A DNA stretch of 64,000 nt from Lachnospiraceae bacterium (GTDB taxonomy: Bacteria > Bacillota > Clostridia > Lachnospirales > Lachnospiraceae). The stretch's first letter is position 1. Each line of letters begins with the position of its first letter. The notes under the pieces were generated by a model. That model was not told where the DNA came from, did no database searches, and was given only the letters and a program-made list of their open reading frames with translations. Positions 17,123 through 28,100 of this stretch are shown piece after piece. The stretch is from contig JAFSBX010000121.1 in the NCBI GenBank assembly GCA_017437065.1, forward strand, positions 47,391-111,390, given 5' to 3'. The position numbers and the translations under genes are program-made.

Positions 17123-20100
17123 TTAGTGAATCAGGTTCCACCACCATGCCATCGGACGGCTTGTAATCTTAAATGTTACTTTCTTCGTTCCACCATAGTT
17201 TCCGATACCTTTAATGGTTACGGATGCGGTTCCTTTGTTCCTGTTATTTTCATAACTGTCTTGTAAGATTTCATAGTGTTTGCCTGCTTTTAACGAAGTG
17301 TCACCCACTTTAATCTTTGTAATATCTTTTTCTGTAATTGTAATTTCGCTTCCGGTATAAACCTGTGCATTTACAACTACGGATGCTTTAGAAATATCCT
17401 GTACTTTAATCTCGTATACCGCACTTGTGCTTCCTGTGTAGTTCTTTCCTTTTGCAGTTGCAACAACTTTTACGGTTGCACCTGCATCCACTACATCATT
17501 CTTTGTTAATGGTGTTTCTGTTTCACCTTCCACAAGGAAATAGGTACAGGTAAAGTCTTTGTTATTTGACAGCTTTGTTCCGTCTGCATCTTTCAATACA
17601 GGTACGACTTTGTATTTTCCTTTTTTGTTCTGATATACCGCATCAGCTGACGTAATGCTCACATCCTTGCTTAAATCAGATGCATTGATGGTAAACTTCC
17701 TACTGAATTTTCCGCTAAACACACCAATACCCGTAATGGTTGCCACCGGTTTTTTATTTTCCTTTGTTTTTGCTGTGGTAACTGCTTTGTTGTTACTGTA
17801 GGTTACCTTGTAGTCTTTTCCTTCCACAAGGTCAACTCCATCATATGTTAATAACACATTGATTTTGCTGCCTTTTTTTGTGTAGGTTGCTTCTGTATCC
17901 TGTGTAACAACCAGATTTTCTCCGGCTTTACTTAAATCAATCTTTCCAACCTTAAATGTTTTCTTAATGGTTCCTGTATATTTACCGATTCCGGTAAATA
18001 CCATGGTTGCTGTACCCGGCTTATCGTTTTTCAAATAAGTTACTTTATAATCAACGCCTTCGGTAAACGTTAAGTCCTTATTTTTATTGCCCTTGTATGT
18101 CAGCTTCACAAGATTTTTGCCTTCTGCGTCCACAGGCTGTACTGCTTCTCCTGTATTTACGTTAAAAGGAACAGTTTTTTGCCAGATGATCTTTCCGTCC
18201 AGTTTTTCCTGGTCGTTCACCTTGGCAACATCGCTTAATTTTTTACCTGTAATCTTGAAGGTCTTAGTTACTGTACCGATAATACCTTTTTCCGGTTTAC
18301 CTGTAATGGTAATGGTTGCCGTACCGATATTGATATTGTTGTCATAAGCTACGGTATAGCAATCCGGACTTATTGTTGTTTTCTTAGCTCCCTTCGTTGT
18401 CACTTTTACTTCAGGTTTGATTTCACTTCCGGTATATGAAGTACTATAGTTTGTTTTTCCTCCCACGGTAATTACCAGATTCTTCATATATATATTACCC
18501 TGTTTGGAATAAACTTTAATCTCTTTCTCTATCGTTCCTGTGTAATTTCCATTATTTTTTGCTTTTGAAGGATCATACTTACCGGAAATTACCATTTTAT
18601 AGGTGCCGGCTTTGTTCACCTGTGCAGATGTTTCTGCCATGTTTCCTTCTTCGTCAACAGGGAAGTACTCCACTTTATAGTCTGCCGCTTTCAGTTTCAC
18701 ACCATTGTAAGTAATATTTCCAAGAGGATTCAGTTTCTTACCGTTTTCTATGAATTCTGCCGTGTAATTTACCGTAACGTCTTCATCACTTAAGTTTTTC
18801 GGCACAACATGGAAAGTTACCGTATCTTTTCCGCTGTAATTTCCTTTTGCAGTTACAGTCACGGTTGCAGTTCCTACTGTTTTATTATTTTTATAAGTAA
18901 CTTTATAATCTGTCCCTGCCGTTAATTTGGTAGTTCCGTAGTATACTTCAAGTTCATCCGCGTTAAGAGTGATTGCTTTTCCTGTGTATGTCTTCTCAGC
19001 AATACATGTTACATGGAACGGGTTCTCGTCAGCACTTTCTATGAGAATGACTGTACCGCCCTCTGCTGCTGCCGGAATTGTCACTGTTACATTTCCATCG
19101 GCATCGGCCTTATAGGTCTTCTGTCCGTACATATCAAGCAGGAAACTGTTCGGTTTCTGACCTGTAAATGTATACTCAACTTCTGTATCTTTCAGGTTCA
19201 GACCTGTATAAATTGTCTTTCCGTTATAGCTTCTTGCAAAGATATCGATTCCCTGTGCATCATCTGCACAAATGGTTGTACGTGTACCTTTTGCCAGTAC
19301 TTCGGAGTATTTATTACGAATGGACAAAAGTTTCTTGTAGTGCTGAAGCATTTCGTTACTGTCATTTGCCTGTGACCAGTCAAAATCATAACGGTTCTCC
19401 TGGTATGGATAGTTGTTTGCTCCAGTCATACCAATTTCTTCACCGTAATAAATAACAATCTGACCTTTTGCCGTCATCTGTAAAGATGCTGCTACCTTTG
19501 CAAGTGCTTCTGCCTGTTCTTCGGAATAATTGTACTTTTCATAGTCTGCACCATTCAATAAAGTATAGATAAATCCGTCTTCATCATGGCTTCCGAGGAA
19601 AGAGCCTAATGTAGCTGTATTATCAATTGCAGCATTTCTTGATGTCAGGAAGTTTTCCGTATTTACAATACTTCCTGTTACAAAATTCAGTGCCTGACCG
19701 TTAAAATCAAAATCCAATAAGGAGTCCATACGGCCGGTTCTTAACATTCCTGTATCTGTACCATAGCCTGCGCCTGCCCACTCACCAATCATCTTGAAGT
19801 CGGGATTGATTTCCGTAAGTGCATTTTTAAATGCGGACCATGTAGTATCATCTACATGTTTTACCGTATCCACACGATAATAATCAATATCGTATTTGCT
19901 AATCCAGTTAGACTGCCATTCTACCAACAATTCTCTTACTTCTGCATTCTCCGTTAAGAAGTCCGGTAATCCGGAAAGTGAAGACATCTGGTCGCTTCCG
20001 TTTACAATTTCGCTTCCTTCACGAATCATTCGTACCGGATTTCCTTCTTCATCTTTTAAAATACTGTTGAAGTAATCTTCCTGTCCATAGCCTGAATGGT

Positions 20101-23100
20101 TCAATACCACGTCAACCATGATTTTCATGCCGCGTTTGTGTGCAGCATCCAAAAGTGCTTTAAATTCTTTTTCTGTTCCAAGATGGGAATCCAGTTTTGT
20201 AAAGTCACTTGCCCAATATCCGTGATATCCCCATGTGAGAATGCCCGGCACATCGGTTGTAAGACCTTCCATCTTATTCTCTACAATCGGTGTAATCCAG
20301 ATGGTGTTTACACCTAAATCCTGTAAATAATCCAGTTTCTTTGTTAAACCGGCAAAATCACCGCCATGATAACTGGAAGGACCATTTTCGCCTATATTAT
20401 AACCTTTTCCGTTATTTTTGGTATTTCCGTCAAAGAAACGGTCTGTTACCGTAAAATAAATTACTGCTTCATCCCAGTCAAAGTCACCACTCTTATTTCT
20501 GTCCGTAACTTTTACCGTTGCAGTTGCTTTATATTCATTGTTGTACTGGTCATACACTGTTACAGGAATATCCTTTTCACCAGCCGGTGTTCCCTCTGTT
20601 ACAGCTACTGTCAGTGCTGCCAATTCTGTACTAATTTCTGTAATTCCGCCGCCAAGTGCTGTTAAATCTGCTGTAGCACTTGCAACTTCCATTCCCTCAA
20701 CTTCCGCACCGTCTTTTCCTTTAAAGATGATACTGAGCACGTTGTTATCATTGTAATCCATAGACGCATTGGCAAATTCTGCTGTTACATCTACTTCAAA
20801 TTCCTCGTATTCACATACGGAATATTCTACGTCATTTTCAGTTACTTTTTCTTCGTTAAACTTATCCAGTACATATTCCGCTTCAGCATCTGCTGTTTCT
20901 TTTAATATGTAACGATATTTGTATGTACCCGGTTCCAGATTTTCAAAATCATATGTATAACGCTGTGTTTCTGCATCAAAAGCCATATCATATGCCGTAC
21001 CGTTAATTTCTACCTGAACAGATGCACAACCGCCTGTGCTTCCTGCCAAAAACGCTTCATCATTTCTGTAGTAGAAATGAATTTTATGTTCTAACGGTGC
21101 AATTTCGTATCCGTCATTATATGGATATGTTTTTGTGATTCCGTTTCCTTCTTCCATGCAGATTTTCACAATAGCCTGATCTGCCGGCATTGGGCAATTG
21201 TAATCATTTCCGTCTTTTTCAGCCCAATGTGTTACTTCTCCGTCGGTTACTGTAGCTCTTTCAATACAATAGCTGATAGATTCCAGTCCTTGTTTTACCG
21301 GTACTTTTGCTATCCATTTTCCATTTTCTTCTTCAAACGGAACAAATACATTTCCGCCATAGCCACTATTCCATGTATAGAAATACCAGTTTTCTGCTGA
21401 CCCGTCATTTCTTGTATACTCTACTACCAGATAACGTTTTTCTACCGCTTTAATTTCCGGAAGTTCTGTATATACGTTATTGTCTTCATATACAAGATAA
21501 AGATTTGTTGCTTCTGCTTTATCTGTGTTGTTATATGTTCTTGTTGCTTCCTCCCAATTCCAAGAACCTAAACTTTTGGTAATAATGCTAAGATCCGTAT
21601 AGCTTAAATCCACAGTTGCTTTAAACCATGTCTTTCCGTCTTCAAGCACTTCCGTTTCCGTAAACGCATATTCTGTACCGCCCACACCTGTTGTCCAAAT
21701 CCAGAGTGCTGCTGTATCAACAGTGTGCTGTTCATCATAATAATAAATGGTGTATGTATATTTTGCATCCACTACATCTACGGTAACTGTGGATGTATTA
21801 TTGTTTACATCTGTTGCTGTTAAAGTAAAGTAGGTTACCTCTGTTGGGAAATCTGTTGCAACACTTACTGTTGTAACACCTGTTTGTGCATTTTTTACAA
21901 GTGTAATTTTGTCTGCATATGCTGCTTTAGAAGTTTCCTCTGATAAACTATAAGTAACTGCTGCATCTGTTGCTGTTCCGTCTTCTGCGTAAAGTGATAA
22001 AGTACTTGGCAATTCTGCTGTTTTTCCGTCTCTTGTTGCTTCTGCTTTACCGCTTGATAAGCCGGCAACCCAAAATACGCTGTTTCCGTCTTTCAAATCA
22101 TTACTGTTCAGCGGGTCGGTTGTCCAGCCGCTTTCGCCAACAACGAGTTTGTACTGGTATTCTCCTGCTGCCATGTTTTCCATTGTCAGTTCCCAGTAAC
22201 CGGATTCCTCGTTTTTCGTCATCATATCCTGATTTGCTGTCCAGCCGTTCATTGTACCTGCTACGGATACTTTTTCTGCTGTACCTGCTGCATCTTTGTA
22301 AAGGAATGTTACATTCTTTCCTTCAATTACCGGACTCTTTTGAGCTGCTGCTTCGGTAATGGTTACAACACTGTTGCTGCTTCCCTCTGCCGGCGGATTT
22401 AATGGATCTGTTGACCATGCACCATCTACCATAAAGCCATATTCATAGCTTCCCACCGCCATTGACAATGTAATATACCAATAGCCTGTTTCCTTGTTAA
22501 AGGTCATGTCTACGGTAGGCCAGTCAGAACCTGTCATCTGACCTTTAATCTGTACCTTTGTTGCTGTAGGTGCAAAATAGTAAAAAGTAGCTTCTCCTTT
22601 TCCTACTACAGGACTTGCTACATTGGGGTCTTCTTCGTAAACTTTTGATACTACCTTCACTGTGACTGTACAGGAATTTGTATTATCACTTGTATCTGTT
22701 GCTGTCAAAGTAAACTGTGTAACAGATGCATCCAAATCCTGTGCTAATGTTACTGTCTGTTTGCCTTCATCATTTGTTACAAGTGTGATTTTATCACCGT
22801 AAGCCTGTGTTTCCGCTGTTAAGCTGTAGGTTACTGTCTTAGATTCTGTACCGCCTTCACTTGTGCAGGCACTTAAGTTGTCTGCTAATACAGTACTTGT
22901 CCCAAGTACTGCACTGGTGTCTGTATCCATTAAACCGGCCACATAAACAACACTGTTTGTATTTTGTGTTTTTGTATTCAGCGGGTCTGTTATCCAATTG
23001 TCAGCACTCAAAACAAATTTATATTCATAAGTTCCCGGTGCTAAAGTTTTCGTAATTGTCCAGCATCCTGCTTCCTCATCATAAGTCATCGGATCTGCAG

Positions 23101-23536
23101 TTGCACTCCAGCTATTCATACTTCCACCAAGGCATGGTGTTGAAATAGTAGAATCTGCCACATAGTTAAAGGTAACGTTTTTGCCGTTAACTACCGGGCT
23201 TGCCACGGACTCTGCCGCAGTGTTTTCTATTCTGTCCGTCTCCTCCGTTGTTTTTTGCTCTTGTGAGTCCGGCTCTGTTGCTGTTGCAGTTTCACTTGTT
23301 AATGTTTCACTTGTTGATTCTTCACTTGTTTGTGTTTCACCTGTTTCTGCTGCCTGCACCTCTACTGACTCATCTGCCCAAGCTGCTTCCCCTGTGTTCA
23401 TCGTGGATTGTTCCGCTTCTTCAGTAATCTGTACTGCTTGTGCCGCCATCGCTGTGTCTGCCGGTGCTGCGGTAACAACCATTGCTGCTGCCAGTACGGC
23501 ACTCAATACCGTCTTGAAGCATTTCTTCAATTTCAT
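17123..23536 (-). CDS. Giant secreted multi-modular alpha-amylase (GH13)
   Basis: A 2137-residue extracellular enzyme from the ATG at 23536; the ATG at 23551 overlaps the GGAGGAG site. Signal peptide about 1-35, then a Ser/Thr/Glu linker. Residues about 115-490 carry three E-set/CBM48-like repeats (GSMNSW, GQMTGSDWP, GTMNGW; each ends near a TDPLN motif) separated by cadherin-like strands. About 590-810 are two CBM41/starch-binding-like modules (LWIWTTGVGG, WYFYTWNSGYGG), then a further E-set. The GH13 barrel spans about 1005-1440 with DVVLNH, YRVDTVKHV, GEWAG and GSHDED holding the catalytic Asp, Glu, Asp. About 1510 to the end are seven MBG/Ig-like beta repeats (TYTG, DYKVTYKNN, GNYSG patterns). 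There is no LPXTG anchor; the tail is aromatic (AWWWNLIH). It should hydrolyse starch or related alpha-glucans. A cre-like box suggests CcpA control. Confidence 0.92.
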   Translation of the reverse strand: MKLKKCFKTVLSAVLAAAMVVTAAPADTAMAAQAVQITEEAEQSTMNTGEAAWADESVEVQAAETGETQTSEESTSETLTSETATATEPDSQEQKTTEETDRIENTAAESVASPVVNGKNVTFNYVADSTISTPCLGGSMNSWSATADPMTYDEEAGCWTITKTLAPGTYEYKFVLSADNWITDPLNTKTQNTNSVVYVAGLMDTDTSAVLGTSTVLADNLSACTSEGGTESKTVTYSLTAETQAYGDKITLVTNDEGKQTVTLAQDLDASVTQFTLTATDTSDNTNSCTVTVKVVSKVYEEDPNVASPVVGKGEATFYYFAPTATKVQIKGQMTGSDWPTVDMTFNKETGYWYITLSMAVGSYEYGFMVDGAWSTDPLNPPAEGSSNSVVTITEAAAQKSPVIEGKNVTFLYKDAAGTAEKVSVAGTMNGWTANQDMMTKNEESGYWELTMENMAAGEYQYKLVVGESGWTTDPLNSNDLKDGNSVFWVAGLSSGKAEATRDGKTAELPSTLSLYAEDGTATDAAVTYSLSEETSKAAYADKITLVKNAQTGVTTVSVATDFPTEVTYFTLTATDVNNNTSTVTVDVVDAKYTYTIYYYDEQHTVDTAALWIWTTGVGGTEYAFTETEVLEDGKTWFKATVDLSYTDLSIITKSLGSWNWEEATRTYNNTDKAEATNLYLVYEDNNVYTELPEIKAVEKRYLVVEYTRNDGSAENWYFYTWNSGYGGNVFVPFEEENGKWIAKVPVKQGLESISYCIERATVTDGEVTHWAEKDGNDYNCPMPADQAIVKICMEEGNGITKTYPYNDGYEIAPLEHKIHFYYRNDEAFLAGSTGGCASVQVEINGTAYDMAFDAETQRYTYDFENLEPGTYKYRYILKETADAEAEYVLDKFNEEKVTENDVEYSVCEYEEFEVDVTAEFANASMDYNDNNVLSIIFKGKDGAEVEGMEVASATADLTALGGGITEISTELAALTVAVTEGTPAGEKDIPVTVYDQYNNEYKATATVKVTDRNKSGDFDWDEAVIYFTVTDRFFDGNTKNNGKGYNIGENGPSSYHGGDFAGLTKKLDYLQDLGVNTIWITPIVENKMEGLTTDVPGILTWGYHGYWASDFTKLDSHLGTEKEFKALLDAAHKRGMKIMVDVVLNHSGYGQEDYFNSILKDEEGNPVRMIREGSEIVNGSDQMSSLSGLPDFLTENAEVRELLVEWQSNWISKYDIDYYRVDTVKHVDDTTWSAFKNALTEINPDFKMIGEWAGAGYGTDTGMLRTGRMDSLLDFDFNGQALNFVTGSIVNTENFLTSRNAAIDNTATLGSFLGSHDEDGFIYTLLNGADYEKYNYSEEQAEALAKVAASLQMTAKGQIVIYYGEEIGMTGANNYPYQENRYDFDWSQANDSNEMLQHYKKLLSIRNKYSEVLAKGTRTTICADDAQGIDIFARSYNGKTIYTGLNLKDTEVEYTFTGQKPNSFLLDMYGQKTYKADADGNVTVTIPAAAEGGTVILIESADENPFHVTCIAEKTYTGKAITLNADELEVYYGTTKLTAGTDYKVTYKNNKTVGTATVTVTAKGNYSGKDTVTFHVVPKNLSDEDVTVNYTAEFIENGKKLNPLGNITYNGVKLKAADYKVEYFPVDEEGNMAETSAQVNKAGTYKMVISGKYDPSKAKNNGNYTGTIEKEIKVYSKQGNIYMKNLVITVGGKTNYSTSYTGSEIKPEVKVTTKGAKKTTISPDCYTVAYDNNINIGTATITITGKPEKGIIGTVTKTFKITGKKLSDVAKVNDQEKLDGKIIWQKTVPFNVNTGEAVQPVDAEGKNLVKLTYKGNKNKDLTFTEGVDYKVTYLKNDKPGTATMVFTGIGKYTGTIKKTFKVGKIDLSKAGENLVVTQDTEATYTKKGSKINVLLTYDGVDLVEGKDYKVTYSNNKAVTTAKTKENKKPVATITGIGVFSGKFSRKFTINASDLSKDVSITSADAVYQNKKGKYKVVPVLKDADGTKLSNNKDFTCTYFLVEGETETPLTKNDVVDAGATVKVVATAKGKNYTGSTSAVYEIKVQDISKASVVVNAQVYTGSEITITEKDITKIKVGDTSLKAGKHYEILQDSYENNRNKGTASVTIKGIGNYGGTKKVTFKITSRPMAWWWNLIH

Positions 23537-23560
23537 GTTCTTCTCCTCCATATTATTTTT

Positions 23561-23574
23561 TGAAAACGCTTTCC
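23561..23574. promoter_or_regulatory. cre-like catabolite repression box
   Basis: TGAAAACGCTTTCC matches the CcpA operator consensus TGWAANCGNTNWCA at 13 of 14 positions. It lies in the untranslated leader, 25-38 bases before the amylase start and downstream of the promoter, where CcpA would act as a roadblock. Confidence 0.7.
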
Positions 23575-23660
23575 GTTTTCTCCCGAAATATTTTTGCTTT
23601 CATATTTTTTTCTTTTTTGTATTCTCTGTTGAATACTTTTTCGTAATATTTCGTTATTTT

Positions 23661-23690
23661 ATTATATTCTAAACTTTGCAATTTGTTCAA
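23661..23690 (-). promoter_or_regulatory. Predicted SigA promoter of amylase
   Basis: Minus strand TTGAAC (23690-23685), 18 bases, TATAAT (23666-23661), about 125 bases before the start. It lies in the 317-base gap between the amylase start and the Rpn gene, which also holds the cre-like box and the terminator at 23771-23818. Confidence 0.55.
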
Positions 23691-23770
23691 TTAGCTTAAT
23701 ATTACAAATTTCTTTTGGAAAGTTTATGTATTTTTACTAAATAGTGGTTGATATTAGTATAAACTTATAA

Positions 23771-23818
23771 GAAAAAACAGCTACTATCTGATTGCTCTGC
23801 AATTAAATAGTAGCTGTT
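23771..23818 (-). terminator. Terminator of Rpn copy 2
   Basis: AACAGCTACTAT (23777-23788) and ATAGTAGCTGTT (23807-23818) form a perfect 12-bp stem with T-runs on both sides. It lies 36 bases after the Rpn copy 2 stop. Confidence 0.85.
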
Positions 23819-23853
23819 TTTCTTTACAAATCCTGTTCGTTATATCACACTTT

Positions 23854-24858
23854 CTATTTCGATAACATTGACTTTTGTACTTCCTTAATTGTCTCCTGAG
23901 TGCAATCTGTCACTTCTAAAATATCTGACTCCGGTATTCCTTTTTGGAGCATCTTTTTTATGATATTCCATGTTGCCACTCTTGCCGCTTCACGCGCTTC
24001 TTCTCGCGCTTCTTCTCGCCCCTTTTCTAACCCTTCCTCGTACGCATCTTCCATGATACCTTCACCTAAATTGCACATATGCTCTATCTCCTCTCCAAAA
24101 TCATCCTTAATGTTAATCCCGTAGTCCGCTGACAATATTTTTGCTTTTTCATCTTTTTCTATATCTGTTGCCAGCAAAGTATTGAGTAAACCAACTATTC
24201 CCTCTCCCTTTTCTCTTCCTTTCTTAGTTCCGTTCAAACATATCATAACTACTGACATTTTATCATAGTCTTCCATTTTATCCGGTATTCCCGTAATAAT
24301 ATCGCTTTTCTTTATACTGTACTCCGAAATAGCATTTCCAATATAATTCGGTGCGTTCATACATATCCATATGGAATAAACCTTTTTCATTTCCGAATAA
24401 TCATTTGCCAAAAATTCCGTATCCATCTGTGCTGAAATCATTCTTGCAGCATAAAATATTCCTCTGGTTACCAAAGCATATTTCAACTTAAACTTCTTCT
24501 GTGCTTCCACATTCAATAGAATTTTAATTACCTCTTCCTTATCCGGTGCATAGGCGGAAAAACGCATATCGTAATAAATCTCACCTTCTCCTGGAATCTT
24601 ATCCTCCGTATTTGTACCAACAATTCGTTCTCTTGTTTTTTCTACATCCGTATTAGTTTTTCCCGGCATTACCCTTACCTTGGAAATGGAAATATCTTCC
24701 GAAATACATTCTTCTGCTATTTGCTTAATCGACAACTTACTAAACTCTGATGTAGTACACTTCAATATCCATGCAAGAATATATCGGTTACTTAAAATAC
24801 GTTTTACATGTTCATCATACTGAACTGCTGTCGTTTCTAATTCCTGTAAAATACTCAT
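23854..24858 (-). CDS. Rpn-family PD-(D/E)XK nuclease / putative transposase (copy 2)
   Basis: A 334-residue Rpn/PDDEXK transposase-like protein. The nuclease core is visible at about residues 95-122 as YDMRFSAYAPDKEEVIKILL then NVEAQKK, i.e. the Asp followed by E-x-Q. The tail repeats (EEGLEKGREEAREEAREAA) and the end segment ILEVTDCTQETIKEVQ resemble copy 1, although the core is a different subfamily. The AGGAGGAAG site lies 6 bases before ATG. Its leader has a hairpin and a 19-base motif in common with copy 1. Confidence 0.8.
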   Translation of the reverse strand: MSILQELETTAVQYDEHVKRILSNRYILAWILKCTTSEFSKLSIKQIAEECISEDISISKVRVMPGKTNTDVEKTRERIVGTNTEDKIPGEGEIYYDMRFSAYAPDKEEVIKILLNVEAQKKFKLKYALVTRGIFYAARMISAQMDTEFLANDYSEMKKVYSIWICMNAPNYIGNAISEYSIKKSDIITGIPDKMEDYDKMSVVMICLNGTKKGREKGEGIVGLLNTLLATDIEKDEKAKILSADYGINIKDDFGEEIEHMCNLGEGIMEDAYEEGLEKGREEAREEAREAARVATWNIIKKMLQKGIPESDILEVTDCTQETIKEVQKSMLSK

Positions 24859-24882
24859 CTTTTACTTCCTCCTGACTTTATG

Positions 24883-24908
24883 GCAGGAGATGTCAAAAAA
24901 TCTCCTGC
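24883..24908 (-). promoter_or_regulatory. Leader hairpin of Rpn copy 2
   Basis: GCAGGAGAT (24883-24891) and ATCTCCTGC (24900-24908) form a perfect 9-bp stem with an 8-base loop, about 25 bases upstream of the start and separate from the true ribosome-binding site AGGAGG. On the plus strand it is followed by ATTTTTATTATT and resembles an intrinsic terminator against antisense transcription. Confidence 0.5.
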
Positions 24909-24965
24909 ATTTTTATTATTCCAATAAGGCGACTGGCAGTGCCTGCCGATGTTTGGTGTGAATAA

Positions 24966-24984
24966 AAAGCATAGATTTTCTGAA
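24966..24984. repeat. Leader motif shared with Rpn copy 1
   Basis: AAAGCATAGATTTTCTGAA, identical to 1130-1148. The 309-base gap 24859-25167 contains this motif, the hairpin at 24883-24908 and the pilus-operon terminator; the rest is AT-rich with no reading frame. Confidence 0.6.
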
Positions 24985-25112
24985 ATGATATAAGAATATT
25001 TAGAATATATCTCTTAGAAATACGTAGAAACTTATATGCTTTTAACTGAGTTTAGCATAGTTTTTTTACGATTGCAACTTAATAGTAACTGTTTGAATAC
25101 TGTTTCAGAAAT

Positions 25113-25159
25113 AAATTCAGCCCGGAATTTCAAGTTTCCTTTCATTCCGGGCTGAATTT
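25113..25159 (-). terminator. Terminator of the type IV pilus operon
   Basis: AAATTCAGCCCGGAAT (25113-25128) and ATTCCGGGCTGAATTT (25144-25159) make a perfect 16-bp stem. It is followed by ATTTATTTC on the minus strand and lies 9 bases after the stop of the last gene. Confidence 0.8.
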
Positions 25160-25167
25160 GCATCGTA

Positions 25168-28100
25168 TTAATCAAGTTCAAATAAATACGCCTTTAATAC
25201 TTCTAGTTTCGCATACGTTTTATCCGTAGTTATAACTTTGGAATTTGTTGTAATAATACTTTGTGCTTCAAAATACAACTCTAAACCACTTTCACATTTT
25301 GCCATAACGGTTTTCGGCACAAGAATATAATAAATGCCTCCACTTTGTAAATTATTTGCATCCACTGCCTCGTTTGTTGTAGCATTGTACATTCTGTCTG
25401 CCAGACGAGTAACCGGAATATCCGAAATTCCATTTACCGCAATTTTTTCACTTCCGTTCTCATCACGGTAATATACATGGCTCATAATATTTCTGCTTCC
25501 TTTTACAAAGTTAATATCCTGCACCGTGAAATATATTTTTTCATCCGTTTCGGTAGTGGCAGCGTCACTTAATGAAATTCCATTAGCATCATCATAGAAC
25601 CGATACATGGTTGAAATTTCCGGTGATTCTACCAGCTCATTTTCCTTAACGCTGATAAACGGTGGCTTTACACCTGCCTGATAAGAAGCAATCATCGTAT
25701 TAATAAACAATTTTGCCTCTTCAAACGTATAGTTCGGACTGGAATGTCCCATACCTGTGTAGGTAATGTTTCCTTTGTTGTAAATGTAATAGTTGTTTCG
25801 CACATCATTCGGTGACTGAGAATAAACCGTATCATTTCTTCCTCTCGAAGAGTTTCGTCCACCCAAACAATACCATACAACCAAATCGCTCTGTCCATCA
25901 TGGTCATCGTCTGCTGTATAATCCAACTCGTAATACTGTGCATGAGTTTGTGCTACTTCAAACGTTTCATTTAACTTATACGGATACTCCGTAATCTGTC
26001 CCCGATTTACCTGCGTTACATTTACATTGTTTACCTGTCCGTTATCCGGATTTACAAGCTCTCCATACGCATTTTTATTTTCATTATCATTCCACTCATC
26101 ATAATATACTTTATCATAGCGGATATTACGATACTCATTTGTAAATTTCCACTCCTTTGGTAAACTGTTTGTATTCTCATATTTGGAATAAATTTCCCAT
26201 TTTGAGTAACTTTGAATCTGTCCCTTGGAATCTGTTACCTTGTGATCCTTTGCACTAATTAACGGGTAAGTATAACCATGTACCTCCGGAACAGTTTCTG
26301 TCTTTCCACTCTTTGGCTTATAGGCTACATCTTTTCCGGAATTTACTACAGCATTCCACTCCTCGTCCTCCGGCTGTAACGCTTTTCCAAGCTGAAGTTG
26401 AGATATTTGCAAAATTCCATATCGATCCATTCCTACTAACGGTCTGATATAAGTATTTAATGTTGCCGCATTTCGAATACCGGTATGCATGTTCCTTGCA
26501 TCCCTATGATTATTTCTCCACGGATATCCCTTCTGGCTATTCCCGCTGATTGGATTGTTGAAGAAAGAGGTCGTATCGTGGGACAGCAGTACACTTTTTC
26601 CACTGTCAATAAATTCTACAATGGCTCCCATTGCTCCACTGTCAGAATCTCCACTAAAGTCATCATACATATCCGAAAAACCAAGAATCAACATGTTAAA
26701 ATCTTTTAAATAATCATTATTTTTCTGATACTTCTTTTCAAAGTCACTGGTGTTCATGGAGGTTACTTCAATTTCAAAGTCATCAGAAATACCCGCATAC
26801 TCTACGCCATTATGTTTCCCTCCATAAATTAAAATGTGGAAGAAACTGTTTTGATTCGCAATTTCCTTTTTCAAATCAATTACACTAGAGTTTTTCTTAT
26901 AAATCTGACAGATCTTCAGTATTTCTTTCTCCATTCCCTCCAATTTAGTATAACCGTTTTTAGAGGCATAAACATTATCATTATTTACCTGATAAATTTC
27001 CACCTTCCACGGTAACACACCCTTGTAGCCTTGTGGTACTTCTCGCGTCAGTGTATACTCTTTGCCGGAATACAATTTATCTGCTGCAACTGCACTTCCT
27101 TTATATGTCACATTAATATCACTGACTTCTTCCATATCTGAATATTTACCGTCTGCATTGACATCAATGAAAAGTCTGCATTCATATTGGGTATCTGCCG
27201 TAGCTGCACCCTCGTTCTGAATCACAAAGCTATATTGTAAGCTGTAACGTCCGTTTGCTCCTGCCTTAATATAATATACGTCATTAATCGTCGTTTCGTT
27301 TTCTGCTCCACCCTTTGTGCCATTTGCCGTAAAGTTTGTCAATTCCGCTTTTGGGCGGTTCAAGTAAAATTTCAACAGCTCTGAACCATTCTCATCAATA
27401 TCACCTTTAACATAAAAGTTTGTATATTTTTCGTCAATTGCTTCTTCTACAAACTCATAAATGTAAGTACAGTTATCAATATGATCCTCATCCACCGCTA
27501 TAGCAGACTGGACGTTATCCACTTTTTCTATTTTTATGGAATTACATTGATTGTCCCATGTTTCCCGACTATCCTTTATTTTTATTTTACTTAAATCTGC
27601 TACGTCCTTTGTAAAGGTAATAGAGTTGCCACTAAAATCCTTTCCCGTATAAAGTGTTACCTGATAACCTTCTTTTACCTTTAGGGAGGAAATTCTTTCT
27701 GACTTTTCCTTACCTATATTGCCTGCGTATATTTGTCTATCCCGAAGCGCATCTGCAGTATACTGGTTTACCTCTAAGGTGCCTCTTCTTCCCTTATACT
27801 CCTTATCTTCAAATACCGTTGCAGGCTGTTCTATAAATTCATCCGAAACAATAATCGGATACGAACCATCTAAAAAGGACAACAAAGCCTCTTTTTTCTC
27901 TTTTGTAATATCATTACCACCATAGCGAACATAATTATAATAATATGGCCAGTCCTGACGATTTCCATTCCAATATTCTGTATCCAAAAGTCCTGCCATT
28001 GCCACATATACAACTCGCAAATCACCAATATTGTAGTAAATCAGCCCTTCCATATCTGTATCATTAAATACCGTACTTCCTACATATGGATTCTTCTTTA

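Noticed and set aside
23181-23672. 163-residue plus-strand frame opposite the amylase signal peptide
   Set aside because: Val/Ser/Ala-rich shadow of the Thr/Glu linker; the minus-strand gene is certain.
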